From the NCBI GenBank assembly GCA_963281155.1, contig CAUJLY010000002.1:3348001-3412000 (forward strand): 64,000 bases of DNA, in the 5' to 3' direction. The DNA is from Rhabditophanes sp. KR3021 (taxonomy: Eukaryota; Nematoda; Chromadorea; Rhabditida; Alloionematidae). Shown in pieces: positions 1 to 13,600 of this stretch. The position numbers and the translations under genes are program-made. The notes under the pieces are model-generated. The model saw only the letters and a program-made list of their open reading frames with translations. It had not been told where the DNA came from and made no database searches. The number at the start of each line of letters is the position of its first letter. Position 1 is the stretch's first letter.

Positions 1-659
1 TAATTAGGTTTATCATTAGCCATCTTATTACAACAAATTAAGTATGACTACTTTTAACATAAATATGGATGTGTTTAATTTTATACAGTAGTTATTTTAA
101 ATAACATCCTATTTTATTGTGATAAATATTTTGGTATGAAAAGGCAATTTCACAAATTAATTAGGCTGATCAAAAAATATTAGATGATTACACTTAATTT
201 GAGGAAACAACCTTCATTTCGGAAATAAACTTTCTTATGTTTAAGAAAACCTTCAAAGGGGGTATGAAATGTTCAATTTGACAAAGCAAAAAAGATATCA
301 CTTTACTAAAAAAAGATCAAGACAAAGTATGTCGGCTTGCAACGGAGATTCTTATCAAAACCAATTTATAAAATTGCTGCTTCTTATAGATAAGAAAGGT
401 TGTTAAATTGTACATGATAGTTAATGTAATTATTTGCACACACCACTTAAACACTCTTTTTCCTTATTAAATATGTAGAGCATTAATTTTGATGTAACAA
501 ATGCTTCTTTGACGTTAAATAACAATTTATCTTGTAAAGACAAATTTAAGATACATCATTTTTTATAATAAAAAAGACGCAGGGGATGCTTGCATGAAAT
601 ATAATTGGGGAATGTTTGTATAAAATGTGATTTAGTGGATGTTTTACAAGTGTGATTTA
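1..659. other. Downstream flank of the dynein gene, no gene seen
   Basis: AT-rich sequence following the dynein stop codon (reverse strand). I see no open reading frame of coding character, tRNA or repeat here. It presumably holds the dynein 3' UTR and intergenic DNA. Confidence 0.5.
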
Positions 660-3600
660 TTAGATATCAGGCTGGGAAGTAAGTAATTTGACACCTCTTA
701 AAATCCAATGCTCAGAAGGAAGATTGGAATTTACGGAAACTGATAAGATTGGAATATGTTCGTTGATGGCGATGTCATGATGATACAATTGGATCTCCAT
801 GGAATTTGTTGATTTAATGTGCATTTTTTTATCATTCAAAGTATTAATTCCTTTCGTGGATGTATGATATTTTGGTAGGATTGGAGAAAACGAAGTAGTA
901 CTTACTTTGTTTTGTGAACTGAGATTAACATAAACTGTCTCGACTGCCATATATGGACGATCATTTGGAGACAATTCCTTTAACGTACACTGCATTGTAT
1001 GCTTGTTGAAATCAGTCGTACAGCCTAATAAAAAGCATCCTGACAATTCCAACGAATGTTCTGTTTGTGGTGGCGTTAATGTACCATAGCAATGAATATC
1101 AGACAATAAACAATCAAACTTTTTTGCAAAATCTAATTTGACCGCTTCGATCAAGGAAATAGGCTTCATAATTTTTCTCAAGTCAATTCTACGAATTTTG
1201 TGTGCCTTCAAAATTAACTGCAAATACTGGATCCTTAAATAGATATGTGGAAAGTCCTTTATTTTAGATTTTAAAAAATCTATTTCGTTGTTCAAACAGA
1301 AGGTTACATGATCCATTGGTGCTAATTTGTCACCCAATGATGAAGGCAAGGATTTTTCAAAAATATAGTCAAATTTAGTTTCACACAAGTCAGAAGTTAT
1401 ATTCTTTTTGCTAAATACATCAGTCATTTGTATTCCCTTCGAACTTTTGCGAATCATTTTAATAATAATTTCAGAGGATTGTGAAATTTGTCGACTATTG
1501 TATAGTCTTACTAGACTTCTATGTAAACCACTAAGACCACTAAATTGCCCTGTAATTGCCTCAGCTAATTTGTTTCGCACATCCTCCGCATCTCCATTCA
1601 AGTCAATTTGAAGTAAAGGGTCTATTGCCGCGTTATCAACTTTGTTCAAACCGATAAATATATACTTGGGATAGGATAGTAAACGTTAGTAAATCACATT
1701 TATCAAAAATTTTACCTTGATAAGCAAGTTCTAAAACGTTTCGGTAAATGTTGTCAAAAGAGTCTATTTTGGTACCGCTTATAGCGTTTTTGATTAAAGA
1801 TATGAGATCAAAAAGTGTGAGGTTAAATTGGCTCGCGTTAGTCCATCCAAAGATTCCAAATTTGCTTCGCTCAATCAAAGCAAAATGTAAAAGGCACAAT
1901 TTCAAAACAATGATGCGTGCTTTGGGCTGATCGTTATGTATTTTAATTATTGTTTCATTTGTGTAGCAGTAGTTAAGGAAACTTCCGATCGTAAACTGAC
2001 TTTCAATGTCAAGTGCAAATGCTGTGATGTTATCAAAAAGGGCAGATGGAACGGTCGTTGATGCCGAGGAGACTGTTGCAAATAGTCTAAAATTGTTATT
2101 CATTAAGATTTTTGTTTGATAGTCATTTTTTAGTTGCGTTAAGAGTAAATTTAATTTAGATATCTGATATGTCGTGCCTAACTGACAATTTTGAATTATT
2201 AGCCATTGTCCTTCATCGATATATTTAGACAGAGATATGTTAAAGATATCTTCTATAGATATCACGGTTGTTTTTTGGTTTGGATTGGCAGCTAATGTTG
2301 ATTGAAGGAAGAAATCATTTGATACCGATGTTTTAAATACAAAAAGATATGCTTCCCTCTTCTTGTATATCGGCATTAGATTTATATTTGAAGTAGAATT
2401 TTGTTTGTCAACAACTTTGATTAAAAACTTTTCATATTCACGAAATAATAACTCAATATTCAAAGTTCCTTCAAAATATGAAAACTCCCCAATTTTGTCA
2501 ATTAGAAAAGCAAATATTTGTTTGTGAGGATGAAATAAAAATTGGCCAACAGAATCTTTGAAATATTCGCTTACTGCAGTTTTCATGTCTTTAACGTCAG
2601 CAATTTCTTTATCACTCAAACTAACCTGAAACAAGGTTAGTAAGAATTTCAATGATCTCCGGTACATGACATTAATAGTTGGGAGATTCATGCAAATTTT
2701 AACAATAAGGCAAGCATGACTGATTACTTCCAAGTAATTAGACTTCCTGAAATGAGCATATCATAAATAATGTTAAATCAAATTTTTTTAAGAACGTCGT
2801 ACCAGTAAAGTTATTTCAAGAATTTTTGGATGATTTAATTTGAAATTAAAAGTAAATTTGTCAGTTTAAAATGAGTATTTTATCAAAAGTATGCTGTTCT
2901 TTTATCATTTATCAGTATTGCCGTTTTTAATCAAGTATTGCCGTGTTTTTTAATCAATTTATGTAGTTTTCATCAAATATATGGTATTTTTAGGGCAAGA
3001 TGTCACGATTAAAAAGGAAGGCAAGAGTTGGAGTGGAAAGGGCTTTAGATGGAGAGTTAAAGAATGGTAAAATTCTTTTAAGTGAACTGTTGGTGAAGCA
3101 TGAAGGTACAAAAGACGAAATATTGTATTGTTTTAAAGAAGAGAATGGCACGTATGTTAGATACTGGGGAAAGTCAATAAATGAAAAGGTATAATAGATG
3201 GAAGACCAATTAGAAGATTTGAATGATGATGAAAAAAGAACTGAAGAAACTTTCTAATAGAAAAGAGAGTGGGAATAACTACTATGCCAATAATAAAGAA
3301 CAAATAAAAGCCGAAACTCCTGCTAGAGGGAAGAAACATACAGCAAACACACAGGCAGCTGATAAATTGTAGTCAAAAGACTGGAATGCCGATCATTTGG
3401 CTGGTATGAGAAGCGGGGGAAATAAAAATGCAAGTCAAAATAAAAGACCAAAGTTGTCTAACGATGAAATTAAAGCTAAGCATGATGAAAAGTTAAAGAA
3501 GAAAAAGGCTAAATCTAATCGTAAATAATATATTCCTATTTTATATTTCTTCTAATTAATAAATTCATTTTTAATTCACTAATCGCTCTATGAACTTTTC

Positions 3601-4669
3601 TTTTTTAACTAATGTAACATCCGAAAGTTTAATGTCGCTTTTGATTATTTGTCATACCTTAGTTCTAGTTGTGCATCGATAACAGAAACTTCTTTTTCAT
3701 ATTCTATAATGTTTGTGGAAATTATTCTCATCTGACTTAACATATCAATAGCAGTATCATTATCAAGATCTTTACTCTTTGCCAAAACAGTTAAAATATT
3801 CGCTTCAATTTCCTTCAATTGACTTGTTAATTTTTGTCGTTCCAAATCTAGATAACATTTTCTCGCCATTTGATTGGACGCCAAAACTGATAATAATGTA
3901 AATGACAGTCTATCCTGTATAATTTCGTCGTTAACTGATATACTTATACAACAAACATGTCTTAAAAAGTCATCTTTAAAATCAGTAGCTTGATTTGATG
4001 TACACAGAATAGCACGGAAGGCTGAATTCCATGCGATGTATTCATTATTTAAGCGTATTTTCTTCGTATCGTTCAATAATGCGAATTTCGGATCACATAA
4101 TTGTTGTATGAGTAATGGAATTGGTTCACTAACATTATTAATTAATACACATTTGCCTTCCCCAATTAAAGTGCTTATTTCAAGAAAATTTATCTGATGG
4201 CAATCTAATTGAACTAAATCAGATCCAATTATGCTTCTTAAAGTATTTGATGTGGCCCCTTGAGCATCAAATATTAAAGAAACTCGTCTAGATGTCAGTG
4301 GTATTATAAATGATTCTAATTTATCAAAAGAGTTCATATATTGAGACGTCAATTCGAATAACATTTTTTTCTTGAATTTCGTATCAACAATAGATGAAAT
4401 TTTGTCGATCATTTCATTTTTCTTTAAATCTTCCCAATTGCTGATATACTCCATGGCAACGGCGCCTACAAATAAATTGGTCCTGTATATTTCAGATTCA
4501 TTCTTCAATTCATCAATTTTTCCATTCCATACTTTTTTTTCAATATTCAATGCATTAATTAGTTTCTCTGTCTTGTTGATTTTAGACTCGCAGCTATTAA
4601 TATTAGACAATAAATCTTCCTTTCTTTGACTCATTTGACTGAATTGATCGCTTAGTTTTTGTAGTCTTT
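660..4669 (-). CDS. Dynein heavy chain, AAA5, AAA6 and C-terminal domain
   Basis: Exons 4669-3658, 2746-1716 and 1639-660. The first carries the end of the stalk and AAA5 (VSLIFDAQG, family LMIDPQGQA; then WNSAFRAILCTS, family YNPNFRFYLTTK). The second carries AAA6 with GQWLIIQNCQL (family GGWVLLQNCHL) and ALIERSKFGIFGW (family ..ERRKFGPLGWN). The last is the C-terminal domain ending in EHWILRGVKLL, the axonemal-type terminus. The 2747-3657 intron is 911 nt and carries a decayed ORF on the + strand. The 1640-1715 intron was chosen because it restores phase and frame. It removes a short stretch resembling the usual GGRV.D..D motif, so its exact borders are less certain. Confidence 0.83.
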
Positions 4670-7600
4670 CTAAATTAGTGAGTTAAATTAACAATCAAAT
4701 CCTAAGTTTTATTTTAACTAGGCATTTATCTTAAAGATAATCAGAGGTTGTTTATTATTCTACGTATGATCATACTTTATGACTAATAAAAGTGGAAAGA
4801 TTTACTCGTGTAAGTACATACCTGTAATTTCTATTAGAGCTTTTCTTTTTAAGTCTAATATTTTCATTTGCTGCCTAACTTCTATCTCTGCCTTCTTTAA
4901 TTTTATTTTTTTTGGTTCAATAAATTGGCTGATGCGATAGTATGTGTCGACTCCTCTAACCCATAAGCATAAACCTTCGGCTGCTAAACTGGATGCTTTA
5001 ATATTTTCAGATTCGAATTCTTCTCTTGATAAGTATTTATGTCTAATAATATTAATTGTCCGGGCAGATACTTTATCTCTTTGAAATTCTTTGATTCTTT
5101 GTAAAAAATGCATATCAGACAAAAGTTTTTGAGCTGTAACCCAATAATCTAATTTAGTTTTTCCATCTGACGTCTGTACTTTGCCGGGCTTTTCATCCAA
5201 CAAAATGCAAACAGCTTCCATGCACAACCTCACTCCATTAGGTGGAAAGCGCATTGCTTTGAGAAAACTGATCTCCTTTTGTGTAGTTACTTGCAAAGCG
5301 GCAACCGCTGCTTCTAATACCGGAATCGCTTCGCCCAAATCATCTTCACATGCTCTCTTCAAGGCCTGAGCTTGAGTGGCAGCTTCATTTGTTTTGAATT
5401 CATTTGCGGCCACAACTTCCTTAGCATTTTCAACCTCAATTGTTTCTCTTTCAATGGTACTCATTAATTGAGTAGTTTCCAATGACGTTCGAAACAACTC
5501 TGGCTGCAGCATTAATAACTGATGCTGCATAAAATTGACTTGCTCTTGAGACTTTCCTATTTTTTTGATTCCTGCACTGTACCTGCTTTCTAATGTCTCA
5601 ATGCTTAATCTGATAAAAAAAGTTAAAATCTAAAAATGAACTGTTTTACCTAATTTTCCGACAAAGGAAACAAAACGTCAAACATGCATTAATAAAATTA
5701 CTGGGTGATATTTTGTTATCATACGTTGCTATCAATCTATGTATTTTAATCAAATGATTTACAAATGATGCTGCCTGGATGTCAACAAACTCATTGGAGT
5801 CTTCAAGTATGGAAACTCCAACTTCTTTGAAATCCTCAGTTGTCCAGTTTGTCCAATCCTCTGTGATACAATAATTTGATAGATTTGACGATTTATTATT
5901 ATTACTTTCCACAATTCGTATTCTTAAATTCTTTTTTAATAACTTTTGCACAACCAAATATTTTTTCCATTCTACTATTGTCGGTTTGAATTCACTAAAG
6001 AAGGCTATCAGTTAAAATAATCAAAATTTGTCTTTGTAACTATAGTTAATGAATGTGTGACTATATCTGATAAAAAAGCAATATTGACGGTGGTAGTCAT
6101 TAACCTATAATTAACAAATTGAACTTTACTTATAATGTCTCAAATAAGAAGGGACCGGTCGCATTAAAATTTAATTACTAAATAATAACTAAAGTCAGTT
6201 GTAATTTGTTTGTTGACATAAATTTGAACATAATTTTATTGCTTAATAAAATATTTAAATTATGTTTTTATGGTCAAAAATATTTCGTAATTAGATATCA
6301 CTGGGGATATAGCTCAGGGGTAGAGCGCTCCCTTAGCATGGGAGAGGGCTGGGGTTCGATTCCCTATATCTCCAAACATTTTTTATATTTAGAAATGATA
6401 TTGTTAATAATATTAGTTACCTTTTTTCATCGACATTAACTTTGTCACTCATAGGCTTAATGGAATTTTTCATATAAAAATTATCTGCAAATTTGTTAAT
6501 TGCCTTTGGTCCATATAATTCCAATGGTAGTCCGTAATTTACTAATTGCAACAAATCTCCCCTGATATTTATGAGAACTTTCTTATCCCAAATATTATCC
6601 TCAATTACCAAAACAACTTTTTTATTGTCAGTTACAGCAATATTGAGAGTTTTGTCTAATACTTCTTGCCAATGTCTAATTGTAGCATCAGCGTGAACCA
6701 TCTCAAAGCTAAATTTGCCAAGATACGAACTAAAGCATGTAATTTCGGCATTCCATGATACAGAAGGAGCGTGCAAGACACTATGATAATTTGAATGCAA
6801 TAAGGATTTATACAACAAACAAATCCTACGAATTGTTGATTCATTAATTGGAAAATAAATTAAAGGATTAATTGCTTCGAATTCTTTTTTTTCTTGTGGA
6901 AAAATACTTTTACATCATCAATTTTTAATTGAGATAATTCTTTTTTCTCTTTCTCAAATAATACCACATCTTTAGCCTGATCATAAGATAGATTTTTGAA
7001 TATGTTATCGTAAAAAACTTTAATATGAGGAGCTAAATATTTGCTAAGATACCACATTTCGCTGAATAAAACATTTTTGTTGTTTTTAGTAGCAACTTCC
7101 ATATCATTTATATATTGATTGTAAGTAAGACTGGGTCTAGACAAACGAATATCAGCTACGAAACGGATAGGAAATATATATCTTCTGATTCTATCTGGAA
7201 TTTTTTGAAGTACATCATCGTCATATTTGGTTGTAAATTCCCCGATAAAATAGACATTATTAACACTGGATTCTTTGCCACTTGTCTGTTGAATTAAATC
7301 ACGATCATAAAAACATCTTAGAAACTCCCAAACGCTATTTCTTGATGAGTCTTCTATAGCATTTAATGTATTCAAAATTATTAACATTTTTCTGTCACCA
7401 GGAATGCAATAATTATTTTTTGAAGTCCTAGTTAGTTTGGTTTCCAAAATCGAGGTTAGAAAATTATCAGCTGTTGTTTTGGTTGTAAGATTAAATTGGT
7501 AAATATCCCATTCTTGTTCATCTAAATTACTAACAAAATTATGCAAAAATGTTGTTTTTGACACCCCACATGCTCCAATCAAAATCGCCATTTGCTTCGA

Positions 7601-10600
7601 GCATAAAACAATATTTAGTAATATTGTCATAAAATTACTTATGACATTGTTAGTATCAATCCATTTGTGTTTAGCATTTAATATTAATGGAAGCTTTGTT
7701 TTGGAACCTTTGCTTTTAGGATCTTTGAATACGACATTGCTCGGTATAATCAGGTTTTCAAATAAATACTGAACTAATACAATTATTTGCTCTATATATT
7801 GTTGCTCAACGCTTTGCCATATTTGCAATAAACTGATTAATTTTGTAGCATAATAATTTCGTGCAGACATATTTTTAAACTTGTACGATTCGAAGAATTT
7901 AAGAACTAGATCAAACTTGTTATAAATGGGTATATCTAATTTTATTTCCATATGATTGGTTCCGACAATACGGCAACGGCTGATTGTACTTGCAGCTACT
8001 TTATCGACCGAATCTGTTTCAAAAAATATCCTTATATTTGGTTTTAAAAAAACACTTTCTCCATTAGCCAAATTCAATTTATTATTACTATCAATTAAAG
8101 AATTAAGGGATTCTGCATAGGCATGATCAATTAGCCCATCACATACAATCCATAGCTCCTCATTATATGATAGATTTTTGTTTAAAAGAGAAGGCAAGAA
8201 CCCATGGATCCATTCATTATGCTCTGCTCCGTAGGCACCAAAGATAGATTCGTGTTTGAAACGTGATGGATTAAAAACTTTGATTATAACATTAATAAAA
8301 TTCAACTTGTGGTGTATTTGGGCAGCAATATTGATCATTGTAGTTTTACCTGAAATACTATGACCTAATACTAATATAGCTTTATCCAAACGGGAGATTC
8401 TGTAAATTTCCAAACACTTAGATCTAAATTCGTCAGAAAAGGAAAAAGGATAGGCTTTGGCGATTCGATCCAATATTTCAGAAACTCTTGCATTTTCATC
8501 AGTGACTGAAATAGCTTCTTCAATGGATTTTAAATCACTTTTCTTCACAAATGAATATTTAATAACGCTTAAGAAAACATGAACGTCTTTTTCTGTAATA
8601 AAAGGCTTTATAATTAAAATTATGGCCTTCTTGGCTGCTATAAATTCATCTACTTGCATATTCTTCAAGCGTATGCTTTCTTTAATAACGGCAAACAATG
8701 TTCTCAACTTGAAGGAATAATGTTTCATTGGTGATAAAATACTCTCTAAACTTTCTGCCACATCTAAAATCAGTCTTGAGATCTTTTTATAATTTTGAAA
8801 TCCATTCATATCAAGGTAACTTTGGCAAATAGTTGTTAATCCGGGGGTTCTAGCAGCAATGCTTTTAAATGCAGCTGTTATATTGACTGGTATTGGAAAT
8901 CGTCCTATTTTGTCAAGATTCATTGTTACAACAATAAAGAAATTGGATTTAAGAACCATTTCGAAATTTTTTAAAGTATACTTCATGGAGCCAGTAAGGA
9001 TTGCCTGATATATTCCCATTACATGATTAGCGAACCACGCCATAACTTCACTTGGAAGTCTATTAAATTCATCCAGACATAGAAATGTGCCAGACAAAAC
9101 AGTTCCAGCTAATAAATCCTCCAATTGATTTCTCGAAACCTTTAAAAATACGAATGAATTAGACAGTTATAACAATAAAAATAATTTTATCCGTTGTAAA
9201 AAACTTACATTTTCGGCGCAATTAAAACTTAAAAAATGTTTGCCAAGATGTGCAGCCAGTTGTTTACAGGACTCAGACTTTCCCTAAATAGTCATAAATT
9301 AAATATTAATTATACATTTTAAAGACACATACGGTTGCTGGTGGGCCATATAAAATCGCCCCATAGTTTTGAGTTTGGGCGTATAATATGTGTCGCCATA
9401 TCTTTTTAATTTGATTTGTAGGTGCAATGAGCTGTGAGATACTAAGAAATTCAAACGAATACAGAATTGAAAAATAAAGTATTCTTATAAATAAACTATC
9501 ATTTGTCCAGTAATAACGAATTTCTTGCTTCCATAGTAAATTATCTGTCAAATAAACCTTATTTGTCTGTAGTTCACTTATAATATCAATATCTAAAAAC
9601 AATTTTATCAATTTTTTAATTTTCAACTTACATTCATCAAATTCAACTAATAACGTTTGAAAAAAGACAGTTCTTTTATCAAATTCAGTAGAACTATTCA
9701 TTAATGACATTAACGTTACTTTAAATTTAAGAAAATCTTCTCTACATGAACTTAGTTTATCCTCATTAATAGAATCTTCTATTAAATGTGTGATTACAAG
9801 TCTGTAATATAAAAGACATATTTGATCCAAGTTTGATTTAATAACTTCCTCTGGTTTGTTAAGGGTAAGTGAACGCTCTTTTATCAAAACGGCCAGTCTT
9901 TTTCTTACACTCCGAACCATTTCTTTGTCCAATTGGATAAGGAATTTTTCTAAATGTGATTTTGCAAGTGAACCCTTTGAATTAAAAATACATTAGATAA
10001 TATATTTGTTATTAGGGAATGCAAGTTTACCTTAATATCACTTTCGAGTACCAAAACTTCACTATTCTCATTGATAACAGATATGATATCTCCCCTTTGA
10101 TTAAATTCCAAATCGTGAATTGATGTAAACATCTTAGGCAAGAAACAGCAAACTGATTTAATATTCCGATACTTTGCCAACATTTCCAATAATTCTGTAT
10201 TTGCTAGGAAAAATAACCTGGATAATAAATACATAATATTGTTAAATGTTAAAAATAAATTTTAATTTTGTCTTTCAAAGTTTAAGTCCCCAAAAAGGTT
10301 TTGCACTAATTTTTTCTTTTTAATATTATTTTGCTTTAAATAGTGCTTACATCATCACTTAAAGATGGTATTTATCCCCATCAATTATTTTGTTCCTCTA
10401 TATTATGCATGCTATTTTGGCTAAGCAATTTCTAGCCATCTGGAGTTTATTTGCTACAATAATTAGAAAAAATCAAGGACGGGTCGAAAGAAACCTCGAT
10501 GAAGCATCTTGAGAAACAAAAGCTATCACCTTTGGTGAAGAAGAGAACGGTAAGTAATGGTGTCTTTTATATTGTACTCCGTCTTTATTCAAACTTGAAC

Positions 10601-13600
10601 TCAAAAAGCTTACTTTATATCTCTTATCAAAAACAGGTGATAGATCAATTCTGATGGAAATACACTACAAATGCTCATTTGATGAAGTATACAAGATTCC
10701 ATCTGCAAGTACTCGATTGGTTAGACAAATTCCAATTAAGAAGATATTTGCACTAAAACAAATTATTTCAACCGATTTTTAATTACTTTTTCTTTGTTTT
10801 TATACTTGTTACGAACTCAACGAACCTGCTGGGATAATTAACACGCCTAGCATGCAAATATATGTCGAAAGCTTTTTGAATTTTCTTCATTTCCATTTGC
10901 ATTGAGTTAAGATCACTGAATACGCTATACATTTTAGTCACTTCACATAGTATAATTTTGGAACAAATTTGTCGCCATTTTTCATCAATTATTTTGAATG
11001 CACGAAATTCGGAAGGCAATTGATACACAACGACATCGTCATTCACAAACAGAGGTTCCAACGTTTGCCACCTTAAAATACATGCTTTGTATAATTTTAT
11101 GCTTTCGGCAGTCTCGTGCAATGTTTTTAACCATTCCTGTAAATCAACAACAATTTCTTTTGCAAATGGAGATGATAGAATAGTTTGAGTTTTAACAATG
11201 TGTTCGTTAAGTAGACTTTGAATGCTGTTATCAAAAGCTACTCCTGAAGTTACCGTTCCAATATCAACCCACTGATGTTTCATGTTATTTAATGTTTCCT
11301 CCAAACATGATTCTTTGTTTGCAATATCGATAATTTCTTCACAAATATCTACTTGTTCCTTTAGATTAAGTAGAGATAATTGTTTCACCGTCAACAATTC
11401 AAGATCTAAGTTTCCGTTATCAGTAGATCTTAATATGCTCTCCAGATGTCTTTTCTTTATCCCTCCATCACACAACATTTTTAAGACAGGTGTTAACTCG
11501 TCGCATTCTTTTATCAATCCTTCAATATTGATTAATAAGATGAAAATAAATGTGAAGTATTTTATTTTTTTAAATGTGTTTGTCTTTCATCATTAAATAA
11601 TATTATTAAATTAATTTTACCTTACTCAAAGATACTAAGTACTAATAGATTATCATATCCAACCATTGCCCAAGGTTGTTCGGCACAAACGGGCGTAATG
11701 GAAAGAGACGTTGCCCAGGATTATTGAAGAAGATAACAAGGTTTAGGGAGGAAGTGACCAAGTTAACCAAGGATGTGGATGATGAAAAAGAAAAGTTTTA
11801 TATTCTTTATGAAATTCTTAAGAAAAAGATTCAGGAATGGTTTAAAGATAAGGACAAGAATGGAAATGCTCTGGCAGGAGAATTTAGTGTTTATGCTTTT
11901 ATGGATGATTTTTGGTACATTGGTAAAAGCGATGACAGGAGATTATTACATCATGCAAATGAAACTGTTAGATTAAAGCGTGGGGATGCACATTTGTCAC
12001 CAAAAGTTGACAAAATGTTAGGTGAATTTAAGTCAAATAAGAATATTATTAATGCTATAAATTTTTATGGATTTTCTGAAAAAATGTCTGACTTTTACTA
12101 ATCGAACATTAACTGCTGTATCTCTTGGGCATGTTTTGAATCATGTGTTAATCTATTCTCTCATAACTGGATCGAAATTTTAGGCAATTGGTATCTAATG
12201 GAAACCTTTGAAGATAAAAGAAAAAGCTGCTTTTGATTTTCAAGCATCCAAAAACTAACTCTAAATGTTTGACCTGTGGAAATTGCGTAGGAATGGCCAA
12301 GTTTTTAATGCACATAAAAAGAAAGAGCTTGTAACGAGTTAGTAAAGATATGCAAAAAATTTAATGCTGAAAATGATGCAGTCAGTATTAAGAAGCAACT
12401 AGATGTCATGAAAACTGTTAAAAATGAAAAATTATGTGGTGTCTATTTACATATGAACCCATCACTTCTTGACTTTACATCTAACTGGAGCTTTTATTTA
12501 GCTGTAAAGGAAATCGGCTATATTAGTGAAAGCTTTAACACTTATAGAAGAATAATTGAGCATAGATCAGATTTCAACTTTAATCTTAAATGATTACATC
12601 CATTCAAAGACAAAGAACGGTTTTTTCGCGAAGTGGTTAAGACGGATAAAAAATTAATTGTTGTGAAGAAAACATATCTTTCTACAAAAATTGCTGATAA
12701 TATAGAAAGTACATTAGTTGATGCCTTCCGTGGATAGTTAGCTAATTCAAATTCAGGGGAACCTCATATAATTTTGTTAGTCAAATGAATCCAAGAAGAA
12801 ATAATGAAATAGCCCAATTGATCTTAAAAGCCTTTCCATTTAGTGATCGCAAAAACGTACAAAATACGATCTTAAACATTAATCTATTTTTATGATTTTA
12901 AAAAACTCGCCTTCCATTTTGCCGAAAGCAATGTCGATTACATTTAGGATATAACTTTCCGTGTGTTTCTCCTTTTCTTTCCTCAATTCTTCCACCTTAT
13001 TTTTGAAAATAAATAATTTTTCATCAAATGCCAAGTAATTTAAAGCCATTACATGATTGTTCATAGTTCTTTCGTAAAATTCAAGAATCGGCCCATGAGC
13101 TTTAGCAAATATACCATAAACTTTAGCTCTTTTATACAGACTATAAATATCGAAATCCAAAGGTTCTAATCCAAAAATGTCCATTCTTTGTTGTAATAAA
13201 GGAAACACGTCAACAATTTCAAGTAACTTATTTTCAGCTATTTCCAATCGTGCAGCGACTTTTGCTAATTCATTTGGGTATTTTGAACTAATGTATTTTC
13301 TTTTTGTAAAATGTACTTCTCTCTCAAGATTGGTGACGTCCTCGTACATTTCCTTGGCCTGCATTAAAATCTCCTTTTCAATGTCTTCTTGATCGACTTT
13401 TAAAATACTCTGGATTAGTTCAATGAGTTGGAAAAGTTTCGTAGGTAATTGGTTAACATTGTGAAATTTTAACACGATGGTCTCTGTTATAAGGTCCAAA
13501 TCCTGTGCCACTTTAAAACACACTTTAACTTCATTTACTTTTATTTTTAATCGAGGCAAGTCCTTTTCCTTGACTTGTGCAATGGAGCATATTTGGTTTA

